Origin: Sipunculus nudus | Taxonomy: Eukaryota > Annelida > Sipuncula > Golfingiida > Sipunculidae | DNA length: 64,000 bases | Direction of reading: 5' to 3' | Assembly: GCA_026874595.1 (NCBI GenBank) | Contig: CM049314.1 | Coordinates: forward strand, 52,683,812-52,747,811 | Shown here: positions 38,201-52,100 of the stretch, piece by piece | Layout: every line of letters starts with the position of its first letter | Numbering within the stretch: the stretch's first letter is position 1 | Notes under the pieces: model-generated | The model's input: only the letters and a program-made list of their open reading frames with translations | Database searches by the model: none | What the model was told of the DNA's origin: nothing | Program-made: the position numbers and the translations under genes

Positions 38201-41200
38201 GGTTCATGTTCACACCAGCAGAGCTGCTGGCCAAATGACTGAATCTTGCCAGAAGAATTATAACAATTCTCCACACAGAAAGGTTCATGTTTTACACCAG
38301 CACAGCTGCTGACCAAATGACTGATTCTTTGAAGAAGAATCATAACAATTCTCCACACAAAAAGGTTCATGTTCACACCAGCACAGCTGCTGGCCAAATG
38401 ACTGAATCTTGCCAGAAGAATCATAACAATTCTCCACACAGAAAGGTTCATGTTCACACCAGCACAGCTGCTGGCCAAATGACGGATTCTTTGAAGAAGA
38501 ATCATAACAATTCTCCACACAGAAAGGTTCATGTTCACACCAGCACAGCTGCTGGCCAAATGACGGATTCTTTCAAGAAGTTTCATAACAATAATTCTTA
38601 GCACAGAAAGGTTCATGTTCACACCAGCAGAGCTGCTGGCCAAATGACTGAATCTTGCCAGAAGAAACAATACCATTCTCCACACAGAAAGGTTCATGTT
38701 CACACCAGCACAGCTGCTGGCCAAATGACGGATTCTTTGAAGAAGAATCATAACAATTCTCCACACAGAAAGGTTCATGTTCACACCAGCACAGCTGCTG
38801 GCCAAATGACGGATTCTTGCCAGAAGAATCATAACAATTCTCCACACAGAAAGGTTCATGTTCACACAAGCACAGCTGCTGGCTAAATGACGATTTCTTT
38901 CAAGAAGAATCATAACAATTCTCCACACAGAAAGGTTCATGTTCACACCAGCACAGCTGCTGGCCAAATGACTGAATCTTGCCAGAAGAATCATAACAAT
39001 TCTCGACAAAGAAAGGTTCATGTTCACACCAGCACAGCTGCTGGCCAAATGACATATTCTTCCAAGAAAAATCATAACAATTCTCCACACAGAAAGGTTC
39101 ATGTTAACACCAGCACAACTGCTGGCCAAATGACATATTCTTCCAAGAAGAATCATAACAATTCTCCACACAGAAAGGTTCATGTTCACACCAGCACAGC
39201 TGCTGGCCAAATGACGGATTCTTTGAAGAAGAATCATAACAATTCTCCACACAGAAAGGTTCATGTTCATACCAGCACAGCTGCTGGCCAAATGACTGAA
39301 TCTTGCCAGAAGAATCATAACAATTCTCCACACAGAAAGGTTCATGTTCACACCAGCACAGCTGCTGGCCAAATGACGGATTCTTTGAAGAAGAATCATA
39401 ACAATTCTCCACAGAGAAAGGTTCATGTTCACACACGCAGACCTGCTGGCCAAATGACTGAATCTTGCCAGAAGAATCATAACAATTCTCCACAAAGAAA
39501 GGTTCATGTCACACCAGCAGAGCTGCTGGCCAACAAACGGATTCTTCGAAGAAGAATCATAACAATTCTCCACACAGAAAGGTTCATGTTCACAACAGCA
39601 CAGCTGCTGGCCAAATGACGGATTCTTTGAAGAAGAATTATAACAATTCTCCACACAGAAAGGTTCATGTTCACACCAGCACAGCTGCTGGCCAAATGAC
39701 GGATTCTTTGAAGAAGAATCATAACAATTCTCCACACAGAAAGGTTCATGTTCACACGATCAGAGCTGCTGGCCAAATGACTGAATCTTGCCAGAAGAAT
39801 CATAACAATTCTCCACACAGAAAGGTTCATGTTTTACACCAGCACAGCTGCTGGCCAAATGACTGATTCTTTGAAGAAGAATCATAACAATTGTCCACAC
39901 AGAAAGGTTCATGTTCACACCGGCACAGCTGCTGGCCAAATGACTGAATCTTGCCAGAAGAATCATAACAATTCTCCACACAGAAAGGTTCATGTTCACA
40001 CCAGCACAGCTGCTGGCCAAATGACGGATTCTTTGAAGAAGAATCATAACAATTCTCCACACAGAAAGGTTCATGTTCACACCAGCACAGCTGCTTGCCA
40101 AATGACGGATTCTTTCAAGAAGGTTCATAACAATTCTCCACACAGAAAGGTTCATGTTCACACCAGCACAGCTGCTGGCCAAATGACTGAATCTTGCCAG
40201 AAGAATCATAACAATTCTCCACACAGAAAGGTTCATGTTCACACCAGCACAGCTGCTGGCCAAATGACGGATTCTTTGAAGAAGAATCATAACAATTCTC
40301 CACAGAGAAAGGTTCATGTTCACACACGCAGACCTGCTGGCCAAATGACTGAATCTTGCCAGAAGAATCATAACAATTCTCCACAAAGAAAGGTTCATGT
40401 CACACCAGCAGAGCTGCTGGCCAACAAACGGATTCTTCGAAGAAGAATCATAACAATTCTCCACACAGAAAGGTTCATGTTCACAACAGCACAGCTGCTG
40501 GCCAAATGACGGATTCTTTGAAGAAGAATTATAACAATTCTCCACACAGAAAGGTTCATGTTCACACCAGCACAGCTGCTGGCCAAATGACGGATTCTTT
40601 GAAGAAGAATCATAACAATTCTCCACACAGAAAGGTTCATGTTCACACGATCAGAGCTGCTGGCCAAATGACTGAATCTTGCCAGAAGAATCATAACAAT
40701 TCTCCACACAGAAAGGTTCATGTTTTACACCAGCACAGCTGCTGGCCAAATGACTGATTCTTTGAAGAAGAATCATAACAATTGTCCACACAGAAAGGTT
40801 CATGTTCACACCAGCACAGCTGCTGGCCAAATGACTGAATCTTGCCAGAAGAATCATAACAATTCTCCACACAGAAAGGTTCATGTTCACACCAGCACAG
40901 CTGCTGGCCAAATGACGGATTCTTTGAAGAAGAATCATAACAATTCTCCACACAGAAAGGTTCATGTTCACACCAGCACAGCTGCTTGCCAAATGACGGA
41001 TTCTTTCAAGAAGGTTCATAACAATTCTCCACACAGAAAGGTTCATGTTCACACCAGCACAGCTGCTGGCCAAATGACTGAATCTTGCCAGAAGAAACAT
41101 TACCATTCTCCACACAGAAAGGTTCATGTTCACACCAGCACAGCTGCTGGCCAAATGACGGATTCTTTGAAGAAGAATCATAACAATTCTCCACACAGAA

Positions 41201-41561
41201 AGGTTCATGTTCACACCGGCACAGCTACTGGCCAAATTACGATTTCTTTCAAGAAGAATCATAACAATTCTCCACACAGAAAGGTTCATGTTCACACCAG
41301 CACAGCTGCTGGCCAAATGACTGAATCTTGCCAGAAGAATCATAACAATTCTCCACACAGAAAGGTTCATGTTCACACCAGCACAGCTGCTGGCCAAATG
41401 ACGATTTCTTTCAAGAAGTTTCATAACAATTCTCCACACAGAAAGGTTCATGTTCACACCAGCACAGCTGCTGGCCAAATGACTGAATCTTGCCAGAAGA
41501 ATCATAACAATTCTCCACACAGAAAGGTTCATGTTCACACCAGCACAGCTGCTGGCCAAAT
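35254..41561 (+). repeat. 76-mer higher-order repeat, copy 3 (6,169 bp plus a short overhang)
   Basis: Landmarks are again offset by 6,169 bp (TTTTACACC units near 36254, 36903, 38287, 39829 and 40720). Homology with the start of copy 2 continues about 140 bp past one full period and stops near 41,561, where GACCGATTCTTTCAAG replaces the expected GACTGAATC unit. The array holds 3.02 copies. Confidence 0.92.
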
Positions 41562-44500
41562 GACCGATTCTTTCAAGAAGTTTCATAACAATTCTCCACA
41601 AAGAAAGGTTCATGTTCACACCAGCACAGCTGCTGGCCAAATGACGATTTCTTTCAAGAAGAATCAGAACTATTCTCCACACAGAGAGGTTCATGTTCAA
41701 CCAGCACAGCTGCTGGCCAAATGACTGAATCTTGCCAGAAGAATCATAACAATTCTCCACACAGAAAGGTTCATGTTCACACCAGCACAACTGCTGGCCA
41801 AATGACGGATTCTTTGAAGAAGAATCATAACAATTCTCCACACAGAAAGGTTCATGTTCACACCAGCAGAGCTGCTGGCCAAATGACGGATTCTTTCAAG
41901 AAGTTTCATAACAATTCTCCACACAGAAAGGTTCATGTTCACACCAGCACAGCTGCTGGCCAAATAACGATTTTTTTCAAGAAGAATCATAACAATTCTC
42001 CACACAGAAAGGTTCATGTTCACACCAGCACAGCTGCTGGCCAAATGACTGAATCTTGCCAGAAGAATCATAACAATTCTCCACACAGAAAGGTTCATGT
42101 TCACACCAGCACAGCTGCTGGCCAAATGACGATTTCTTTCAAGAAGTTTCATAACAATTCTCCACACAGAAAGGTTCATGTTCACACCAGCACAGCTGCT
42201 GGCCAAATGACTGAATCTTGCCAGAAGAATCATAACAATTCTCCACAAAGAAAGGTTCATGTTCACACCTAGCAGAGCTGCTGGCCAAATGACGGATTCT
42301 TTGAAGAAGAATCATAACAATTCTCCACACAGAAAGGTTCATGTTCACACCAGCACAGCTGCTGGCCAAATGACTGAATCTTGCCAGAAGAATCATAACA
42401 ATTCTCCACACAGAAAGGTTCATGTTCACACCAGCACAGCTGCTGGCCAAATGACTGAATCTTGCCAGAAGAATCATAAAAATTCTCCACACAGAAAGGT
42501 TCATGTTCACACCAGCACAGCTGCTGGCCAAATGACGATTTCTTTCAAGAAGAATCATTACTATTCTCCACACAGAAAGGTTCATGTTCACACCAGCACA
42601 GCTGCTGGCCAAATGACTGAATCTTGCCAGAAGAATCATAACAATTCTCCACACAGAAAAGTTCATGTTCACACCAGCACAACTGCTGGCCAAATGACTG
42701 AATCTTGCCAGAAGAATCATAACAATTCTCCACACAGAAAGGTTCATGTTCACACCAGCACAGTTGCTGGCCAAATGACGATTTCTTTCAAGAAGTTTCA
42801 TAACAATAATTCTTAGCACAGAAAGGTTCATGTTCACACCAGCACAGCTGCTGGCCAAATGACGGATTCTTTCAAGAAGTTTCATAACAATTCTCCACAC
42901 AGAAAGGTTCATGTTCACACCAGCACAGCTGCTGGCCAAATGACGAATTCTTTCAAGAAGAATCATAACAATTCTCCACACAGAAAGGTTCATGTTCACA
43001 CCAGCACAGCTGCTGGCCAAATGACGGATTCTTTGAAAAAGAATCATAACAATTCTCCACACAGAAAGGTTCATGTTCACACCAGCACAGCTGCTAGCCA
43101 AATGACTGAATCTTGCCAGAAGAATCATAACCATTCTCCACACAGAAAGGTTCATGTTCACACCAGCACAGCTGCTGGCCAAATGACGGATTCTTTGAAG
43201 AAGAATCATAACAATTCTCCACACAGAAAGGTTCATGTTCACACCAGCACAGCTGCTGGCCAAATGACTGAATCTTGCCAGAAGAATCATAACAATTCTC
43301 CACACAGAAAGGTTCATGTTCACACCAGCACAGCTGCTGGCCAAATGACTGAATCTTGCCAGAAGAATCATAACAATTCTCCACACAGAAAGGTTCATGT
43401 TCACACCAGCACAGCTGCTGGCCAAATGACTGAATCTTGCCAGAAGAATCAAAACCATTCTCCAGACAGAAAGGTTCATGTTCACACCAGCAGACCTGCT
43501 GGCCAAATGACTGAATCTTGCAAAAAGAATCATAACAATTCTCCACACAGAAAGGTTTATGTTCACACCAGCACAGCTGCTGGCCAAATGACTGAATCTT
43601 GCCAGAAGAATCATAACAATTCTCCACACAGAAAGGTTCATGTTCACACCAGCACAGCTGCTGGCCAAATGACTGAATCTTGCCAGAAGAATCATAACCA
43701 TTCTCCAGACAGAAAGGTTCATGTTCACACCAGCAGACCTGCTGGCCAAATGACGGAATCTTGCAAAAAAAAAATCATAACAATTCTCCACACAGAAAGG
43801 TTCATGTTCACACCAGCACAGCTGCTGGCCAAATGACTGAATCTTGCCAGAAGAATCAAAACCATTCTCCACACAGAAAGGTTCATGTTCACACCAGCAG
43901 ACCTGCTGGCCAAATGACGGAATCTTGCAAAAAGAATCAAAACCATTCTCCAGACAGAAAGGTTCATGTTCACACCAGCAGACCTGCTGGCCAAATGACG
44001 GAATCTTGCAAAAAGAATCATAACAATTCTCCACACAGAAAGGTTCATGTTCACACCAGCACAGCTGCTGGCCAAATGACTGAATCTTGCCAGAAGAAAT
44101 CATAACAATTCTCCACACAGAAAGGTTCATGTTCACACCAGCACAGCTGCTGACCAAATGACTGAATCTTGCCAGAAGAATAAAAAACCATTCTCCAGAC
44201 AGAAAGGTTCATGTTCACACCAGCAGAGCTGCTGGCCAAATGACTGAATCTTGCCAGAAGAATCATAACAATTCTCCACACAGAAAGGTTCATGTTCACA
44301 CCAGCACAGCTGCTGACCAAATGACTGAATCTTGCCAGAAGAATAAAAAACCATTCTCCAGACAGAAAGGTTCATGTTCACACCAGCAGAGCTGCTGGCC
44401 AAATGACTGAATCTTGCCAGAAGAATTATAACAATTCTCCACACAGAAAGGTTCATGTTTTACACCAGCACAGCTGCTGACCAAATGACTGATTCTTTGA

Positions 44501-47500
44501 AGAAGAATCATAACAATTCTCCACACAAAAAGGTTCATGTTCACACCAGCACAGCTGCTGGCCAAATGACTGAATCTTTCCAGAAGAATCATAACAATTC
44601 TCCACACAGAGAGGTTCATGTTCACACCAGCACAGCTGCTGGCCAAATGACGGATTCTTTGAAGAAGAATCATAACAATTCTCCACACAGAACGGTTCAT
44701 GTTCACACCAGCAGAGCTGCTGGCCAAATGACTGAATCTTGCCAGAAGAAACATTACCATTCTCCACACAAAAAGGTTCATGTTCACATCAGCACAGCTG
44801 CTGGCCAAATGACGGATTCTTTGAAGAAGAATCATAACAATTCTCCACACAGAAAGGTTCATGTTCACACCAGCACAGCTGCTGGCCAAATGACTGAATC
44901 TTGCCAGAAGAATCATAACAATTCTCCACACAGAAAGGTTCATGTTCACACCAGCACAGCTGCTGGCCAAATGACGGATTCTTTGAAGAAGAATCATAAC
45001 AATTCTCCACACAGAAAGGTTCATGTTCACACCAGCACAGCTGCTGGCCAAATGACGGATTCTTTCAAGAAGTTTCATAACAATTCTCCACACAGAAAGG
45101 TTCATGTTCACACCAGCAGAGCTGCTGGCCAAATGACTGAATCTTGCCAGAAGAAACAATACCATTCTCCACACAGAAAGGTTCATGTTCACACCAGCAC
45201 AGCTGCTGGCCAAATGACGGATTCTTTGAAGAAGAATCATAACAATTATCCACACAGAAAGGTTCATGTTCACACCAGCACAGCTGCTGGCCAAATGACG
45301 GATTCTTGCCAGAAGAATCATAACAATTCTCCACACAGAAAGGTTCATGTTCACACAAGCACAGCTGCTGGCTAAATGACGATTTCTTTCAAGAAGAATC
45401 ATAACAATTCTCCACACAGAAAGGTTCATGTTCACACCAGCACAGCTGCTGGCCAAATGACTGAATCTTGCCAGAAGAATCATAACAATTCTCGACAAAG
45501 AAAGGTTCATGTTCACACCAGCACAGCTGCTGGCCAAATGACATATTCTTCCAAGAAGAATCATAACAATTCTCCACAGAGAAAGGTTCATGTTCACACA
45601 CGCAGACCTGCTGGCCAAATGACTGAATCTTGCCAGAAGAATCATAACAATTCTCCACAAAGAAAGGTTCATGTCACACCAGCAGAGCTGCTGGCCAACA
45701 AACGGATTCTTCGAAGAAGAATCATAACAATTCTCCACACAGAAAGGTTCATGTTCACAACAGCACAGCTGCTGGCCAAATGACGGATTCTTTGAAGAAG
45801 AATTATAACAATTCTCCACACAGAAAGGTTCATGTTCACACCAGCACAGCTGCTGGCCAAATGACGGATTCTTTGAAGAAGAATCATAACAATTCTCCAC
45901 ACAGAAAGGTTCATGTTCACACCATCAGAGCTGCTGGCCAAATGACTGAATCTTGCCAGAAGAATCATAACAATTCTACACACAGAAAGGTTCATGTTTT
46001 ACACCAGCACAGCTGCTGGCCAAATGACTGATTCTTTGAAGAAGAATCATAACAATTGTCCACACAGAAAGGTTCATGTTCACACCAGCACAGCTGCTGG
46101 CCAAATGACTGAATCTTGCCAGAAGAATCATAACAATTCTCCACACAGAAAGGTTCATGTTCACACCAGCACAGCTGCTGGCCAAATGACGGATTCTTTG
46201 AAGAAGAATCATAACAATTCTCCACACAGAAAGGTTCATGTTCACACCAGCACAGCTGCTGGCCAAATGACGGATTCTTTCAAGAAGGTTCATAACAATT
46301 CTCCACACAGAAAGGTTCATGTTCACACCAGCACAGCTGCTGGCCAAATGACTGAATCTTGCCAGAAGAAACATTACCATTCTCCACACAGAAAGGTTCA
46401 TGTTCACACCAGCACAGCTGCTGGCCAAATGACGGATTCTTTGAAGAAGAATCATAACAATTCTCCACACAGAAAGGTTCATGTTCACACCGGCACAGCT
46501 ACTGGCCAAATTACGATTTCTTTCAAGAAGAATCATAACAATTCTCCACACAGAAAGGTTCATGTTCACACCAGCACAGCTGCTGGCCAAATGACTGAAT
46601 CTTGCCAGAAGAATCATAACAATTCTCCACACAGAAAGGTTCATGTTCACACCAGCACAGCTGCTGGCCAAATGACGATTTCTTTCAAGAAGTTTCATAA
46701 CAATTCTCCACACAGAAAGGTTCATGTTCACACCAGCACAGCTGCTGGCCAAATGACTGAATCTTGCCAGAAGAATCATAACCATTCTCCACACAGAAAG
46801 GTTCATGTTCACACCAGCACAGCTGCTGGCCAAATGACTGAATCTTGCCAGAAGAATCATAACAATTCTCGACAAAGAAAGGTTCATGTTCACACCAGCA
46901 CAGCTGCTGGCCAAATGACATATTCTTCCAAGAAGAATCATAACAATTCTCCACACAGAAAGGTTCATGTTAACACCAGCACAACTGCTGGCCAAATGAC
47001 ATATTCTTCCAAGAAGAATCATAACAATTCTCCACACAGAAAGGTTCATGTTCACACCAGCACAGCTGCTGGCCAAATGACGGATTCTTTGAAGAAGAAT
47101 CATAACAATTCTCCACACAGAAAGGTTCATGTTCATACCAGCACAGCTGCTGGCCAAATGACTGAATCTTGCCAGAAGAATCATAACAATTCTCCACACA
47201 GAAAGGTTCATGTTCACACCAGCACAGCTGCTGGCCAAATGACGGATTCTTTGAAGAAGAATCATAACAATTCTCCACAGAGAAAGGTTCATGTTCACAT
47301 TCGCAGACCTGCTGGCCAAATGACTGAATCTTGCCAGAAGAATCATAACAATTCTCCACAAAGAAAGGTTCATGTCACACCAGCAGAGCTGCTGGCCAAC
47401 AAACGGATTCTTCGAAGAAGAATCATAACAATTCTCCACACAGAAAGGTTCATGTTCACAACAGCACAGCTGCTGGCCAAATGACGGATTCTTTGAAGAA

Positions 47501-48084
47501 GAATTATAACAATTCTCCACACAGAAAGGTTCATGTTCACACCAGCACAGCTGCTGGCCAAATGACGGATTCTTTGAAGAAGAATCATAACAATTCTCCA
47601 CACAGAAAGGTTCATGTTCACACGATCAGAGCTGCTGGCCAAATGACTGAATCTTGCCAGAAGAATCATAACAATTCTCCACACAGAAAGGTTCATGTTT
47701 TACACCAGCACAGCTGCTGGCCAAATGACTGATTCTTTGAAGAAGAATCATAACAATTGTCCACACAGAAAGGTTCATGTTCACACCGGCACAGCTGCTG
47801 GCCAAATGACTGAATCTTGCCAGAAGAATCATAACAATTCTCCACACAGAAAGGTTCATGTTCACACCAGCACAGCTGCTGGCCAAATGACGGATTCTTT
47901 GAAGAAGAATCATAACAATTCTCCACACAGAAAGGTTCATGTTCACACCAGCACAGCTGCTTGCCAAATGACGGATTCTTTCAAGAAGGTTCATAACAAT
48001 TCTCCACACAGAAAGGTTCATGTTCACACCAGCACAGCTGCTGGCCAAATGACTGAATCTTGCCAGAAGAATCATAACAATTCT
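38400..48084 (+). repeat. Source block of 133-mer offset duplication
   Basis: About 9.7 kb of monomer order here is found again 10,788 bp downstream (about 49,188-58,872). This includes the 11-mer pair, the CACACCTAGCAG unit, the GCTAGCCAAATG unit, the AGGTTTATG unit and the A10 unit. The offset is 133 x 81 plus a net +15. It overlaps copy 3 of the 6,169-bp repeat, so it postdates or cuts across it. Confidence 0.85.
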
Positions 48085-49187
48085 CCAGACAGAAAGGTTC
48101 ATGTTCACACCAGCAGACCTGCTGGCCAAATGACGGAATCTTGCAAAAAGAATCATAACAATTCTCCACACAGAAAGGTTCATGTTCACACCAGCACAGC
48201 TGCTGGCCAAATGACTGAATCTTGCCAGAAGAATCATAACAATTCTCCACACAGAAAGGTTCATGTTCACACCAGCACAGCTGCTGGCCAAATGACTGAA
48301 TCTTGCCAGAAGAATAAAAAACCATTCTCCAGACAGAAAGGTTCATGTTCACACCAGCAGAGCTGCTGGCCAAATGACTGAATCTTGCCAGAAGAATTAT
48401 AACAATTCTCCACACAGAAAGGTTCATGTTTTACACCAGCACAGCTGCTGGCCAAATGACTGATTCTTTGAAGAAGAATCATAACAATTCTCCACACAAA
48501 AAGGTTCATGTTCACACCAGCACAGCTGCTGGCCAAATGACTGAATCTTTCCAGAAGAATCATAACAATTCTCCACACAGAAAGGTTCATGTTCACACCA
48601 GCACAGCTGCTGGCCAAATGACGGATTCTTTGAAGAAGAATCATAACAATTCTCCACACAGAACGGTTCATGTTCACACCAGCAGAGCTGCTGGCCAAAT
48701 GACTGAATCTTGCCAGAAGAAACATTACCATTCTCCACACAAAAAGGTTCATGTTCACACCAGCACAGCTGCTGGCCAAATGACGGAATCTTGCAAAAAT
48801 AATCAAAACCATTCTCCAGACAGAAAGGTTCATGTTCACACCAGCAGACCTGCTGGCCAAATGACGGAATCTTGCAAAAAGAATCATAACAGTTCTCCAC
48901 ACAGGAAGGTTCATGTTCACACCAGCACAGCTGCTGGCCAAATGACGGATTCTTTCAAGAAGAATCATAACAATTCTCCACACAGAAAGGTTCATGTTCA
49001 CACCAGCAGAGCTGCTGGCCAAATGACTGAATCTTGCCAGAAGAATCATAACAATTCTCCACACAGAAAGGTTCATGTTTTACACCAGCACAGCTGCTGG
49101 CCAAATGACTGATTCTTTGAAGAAGAATCATAACAATTCTCCACACAGAAAGGTTCATGTTCATACCAGCACAGCTGCTGGCCAAAT

Positions 49188-52100
49188 GACTGAATCTTGC
49201 CAGAAGAATCATAACAATTCTCCACACAGAAAGGTTCATGTTCACACCAGCACAGCTGCTGGCCAAATGACGGATTCTTTGAAGAAGAATCATAACAATT
49301 CTCCACACAGAAAGGTTCATGTTCACACCAGCACAGCTGCTGGCCAAATGACGGATTCTTTCAAGAAGTTTCATAACAATAATTCTTAGCACAGAAAGGT
49401 TCATGTTCACACCAGCAGAGCTGCTGGCCAAATGACTGAATCTTGCCAGAAGAAACAATACCATTCTCCACACAGAAAGGTTCATGTTCACACCAGCACA
49501 GCTGCTGGCCAAATGACGGATTCTTTGAAGAAGAATCATAACAATTCTCCACACAGAAAGGTTCATGTTCACACCAGCACAGCTGCTGGCCAAATGACGG
49601 ATTCTTGCCAGAAGAATCATAACAATTCTCCACACAGAAAGGTTCATGTTCACACAAGCACAGCTGCTGGCTAAATGACGATTTCTTTCAAGAAGAATCA
49701 TAACAATTCTCCACACAGAAAGGTTCATGTTCACACCAGCACAGCTGCTGGCCAAATGACTGAATCTTGCCAGAAGAATCATAACAATTCTCGACAAAGA
49801 AAGGTTCATGTTCACACCAGCACAGCTGCTGGCCAAATGACATATTCTTCCAAGAAGAATCATAACAATTCTCCACACAGAAAGGTTCATGTTAACACCA
49901 GCACAAATGCTGGCCAAATGACATATTCTTCCAAGAAGAATCATAACAATTCTCCACACAGAAAGGTTCATGTTCACACCAGCACAGCTGCTGGCCAAAT
50001 GACGGATTCTTTGAAGAAGAATCATAACAATTCTCCACACAGAAAGGTTCATGTTCATACCAGCACAGCTGCTGGCCAAATGACTGAATCTTGCCAGAAG
50101 AATCATAACAATTCTCCACACAGAAAGGTTCATGTTCACACCAGCACAGCTGCTGGCCAAATGACGGATTCTTTGAAGAAGAATCATAACAATTCTCCAC
50201 AGAGAAAGGTTCATGTTCACACACGCAGACCTGCTGGCCAAATGACTGAATCTTGCCAGAAGAATCATAACAATTCTCCACAATGAAAGGTTCATGTCAC
50301 ACCAGCAGAGCTGCTGGCCAACAAACGGATTCTTCGAAGAAGAATCATAACAATTCTCCACACAGAAAGGTTCATGTTCACAACAGCACAGCTGCTGGCC
50401 AAATGACGGATTCTTTGAAGAAGAATTATAACAATTCTCCACACAGAAAGGTTCATGTTCACACCAGCACAGCTGCTGGCCAAATGACGGATTCTTTGAA
50501 GAAGAATCATAACAATTCTCCACACAGAAAGGTTCATGTTCACACGATCAGAGCTGCTGGCCAAATGACTGAATCTTGCCAGAAGAATCATAACAATTCT
50601 CCACACAGAAAGGTTCATGTTTTACACCAGCACAGCTGCTGGCCAAATGACTGATTCTTTGAAGAAGAATCATAACAATTGTCCACACAGAAAGGTTCAT
50701 GTTCACACCGGCACAGCTGCTGGCCAAATGACTGAATCTTGCCAGAAGAATCATAACAATTCTCCACACAGAAAGGTTCATGTTCACACCAGCACAGCTG
50801 CTGGCCAAATGACGGATTCTTTGAAGAAGAATCATAACAATTCTCCACACAGAAAGGTTCATGTTCACACCAGCACAGCTGCTTGCCAAATGACGGATTC
50901 TTTCAAGAAGGTTCATAACAATTCTCCACACAGAAAGGTTCATGTTCACACCAGCACAGCTGCTGGCCAAATGACTGAATCTTGCCAGAAGAATCATAAC
51001 AATTCTCCACACAGAAAGGTTCATGTTCACACCAGCACAGCTGCTGGCCAAATGACGGATTCTTTGAAGAAGAATCATAACAATTCTCCACAGAGAAAGG
51101 TTCATGTTCACACACGCAGACCTGCTGGCCAAATGACTGAATCTTGCCAGAAGAATCATAACAATTCTCCACAAAGAAAGGTTCATGTCACACCAGCAGA
51201 GCTGCTGGCCAACAAACGGATTCTTCGAAGAAGAATCATAACAATTCTCCACACAGAAAGGTTCATGTTCACAACAGCACAGCTGCTGGCCAAATGACGG
51301 ATTCTTTGAAGAAGAATTATAACAATTCTCCACACAGAAAGGTTCATGTTCACACCAGCACAGCTGCTGGCCAAATGACGGATTCTTTGAAGAAGAATCA
51401 TAACAATTCTCCACACAGAAAGGTTCATGTTCACACGATCAGAGCTGCTGGCCAAATGACTGAATCTTGCCAGAAGAATCATAACAATTCTCCACACAGA
51501 AAGGTTCATGTTTTACACCAGCACAGCTGCTGGCCAAATGACTGATTCTTTGAAGAAGAATCATAACAATTGTCCACACAGAAAGGTTCATGTTCACACC
51601 GGCACAGCTGCTGGCCAAATGACTGAATCTTGCCAGAAGAATCATAACAATTCTCCACACAGAAAGGTTCATGTTCACACCAGCACAGCTGCTGGCCAAA
51701 TGACGGATTCTTTGAAGAAGAATCATAACAATTCTCCACACAGAAAGGTTCATGTTCACACCAGCACAGCTGCTTGCCAAATGACGGATTCTTTCAAGAA
51801 GGTTCATAACAATTCTCCACACAGAAAGGTTCATGTTCACACCAGCACAGCTGCTGGCCAAATGACTGAATCTTGCCAGAAGAAACATTACCATTCTCCA
51901 CACAGAAAGGTTCATGTTCACACCAGCACAGCTGCTGGCCAAATGACGGATTCTTTGAAGAAGAATCATAACAATTCTCCACACAGAAAGGTTCATGTTC
52001 ACACCGGCACAGCTACTGGCCAAATTACGATTTCTTTCAAGAAGAATCATAACAATTCTCCACACAGAAAGGTTCATGTTCACACCAGCACAGCTGCTGG

